Source: an uncultured Collinsella sp.
Lineage (GTDB): Bacteria > Actinomycetota > Coriobacteriia > Coriobacteriales > Coriobacteriaceae
Direction of reading: 5' to 3'
Length of the DNA stretch: 5,906 nucleotides
Assembly: GCA_902475865.1 (NCBI GenBank)
Contig: CABSBK010000080.1
Location: 1 to 5,906 of the forward strand
Shown: piece by piece, positions 5,848 to 5,906 of the stretch
Layout of the letters: each line of letters begins with the position of its first letter
Position numbering within the stretch: the first letter of the stretch is position 1
The notes under the pieces: model-generated
What the model saw: only the letters and a program-made list of their open reading frames with translations
What the model was told of the DNA's origin: nothing
Database searches by the model: none
Program-made: the position numbers and the translations under genes

Positions 5848-5906
5848 CCGGCTAGCTCGCAGCCTGACGAGACTCATGCCCTCAAAGCGAACGAAAACGC
5901 CCGGTC

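Noticed and set aside
1..5906. CRISPR arrays, insertion sequences or phage genes
   Set aside because: There are no regularly spaced repeats, transposase motifs or terminal inverted repeats; the sequence is covered by ordinary chromosomal genes.

Overview
The window looks like chromosomal DNA of a Gram-positive, moderately high-GC gut actinobacterium, most likely Coriobacteriia of the Collinsella type. This is inferred from the gene set and base composition; no search was run. Four protein genes, one certain tRNA gene and a compact divergent control region account for nearly all of it.

Left edge (1-270): a class II tRNA-like stretch on the + strand, apparently decayed and cut by the window edge, faces a clear tRNA-Gln(UUG) gene on the - strand. 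The two share one strong hairpin that can act as a terminator in both directions. Middle (271-2339, - strand): a CwlM-like protein with two peptidoglycan-binding repeats and a C-terminus that has lost the amidase motifs, and upstream of it a trans-polyprenyl diphosphate synthase. Both fit envelope or isoprenoid metabolism.

Right half (2453-5847): a sugar-uptake locus. A - strand gene encodes one 816-residue protein joining a glucose/maltose-type PTS permease (IIC then IIB, no IIA) to a complete Cof-type HAD phosphatase. Divergent from it, a + strand gene encodes a GntR/HutC-family repressor with a UTRA ligand domain. The 224 bp between them contain two copies of GTTTAAACAA. One lies where transcription of the permease gene should begin, and the other overlaps the likely -35 of the regulator gene. 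The simplest model is that the permease imports and phosphorylates a sugar, the sugar phosphate relieves the repressor, and the tethered phosphatase removes the phosphate, which releases free sugar inside the cell and lowers the inducer.

The two points most worth following are the permease-phosphatase fusion with its regulator, and the CwlM-like protein with an eroded amidase domain.
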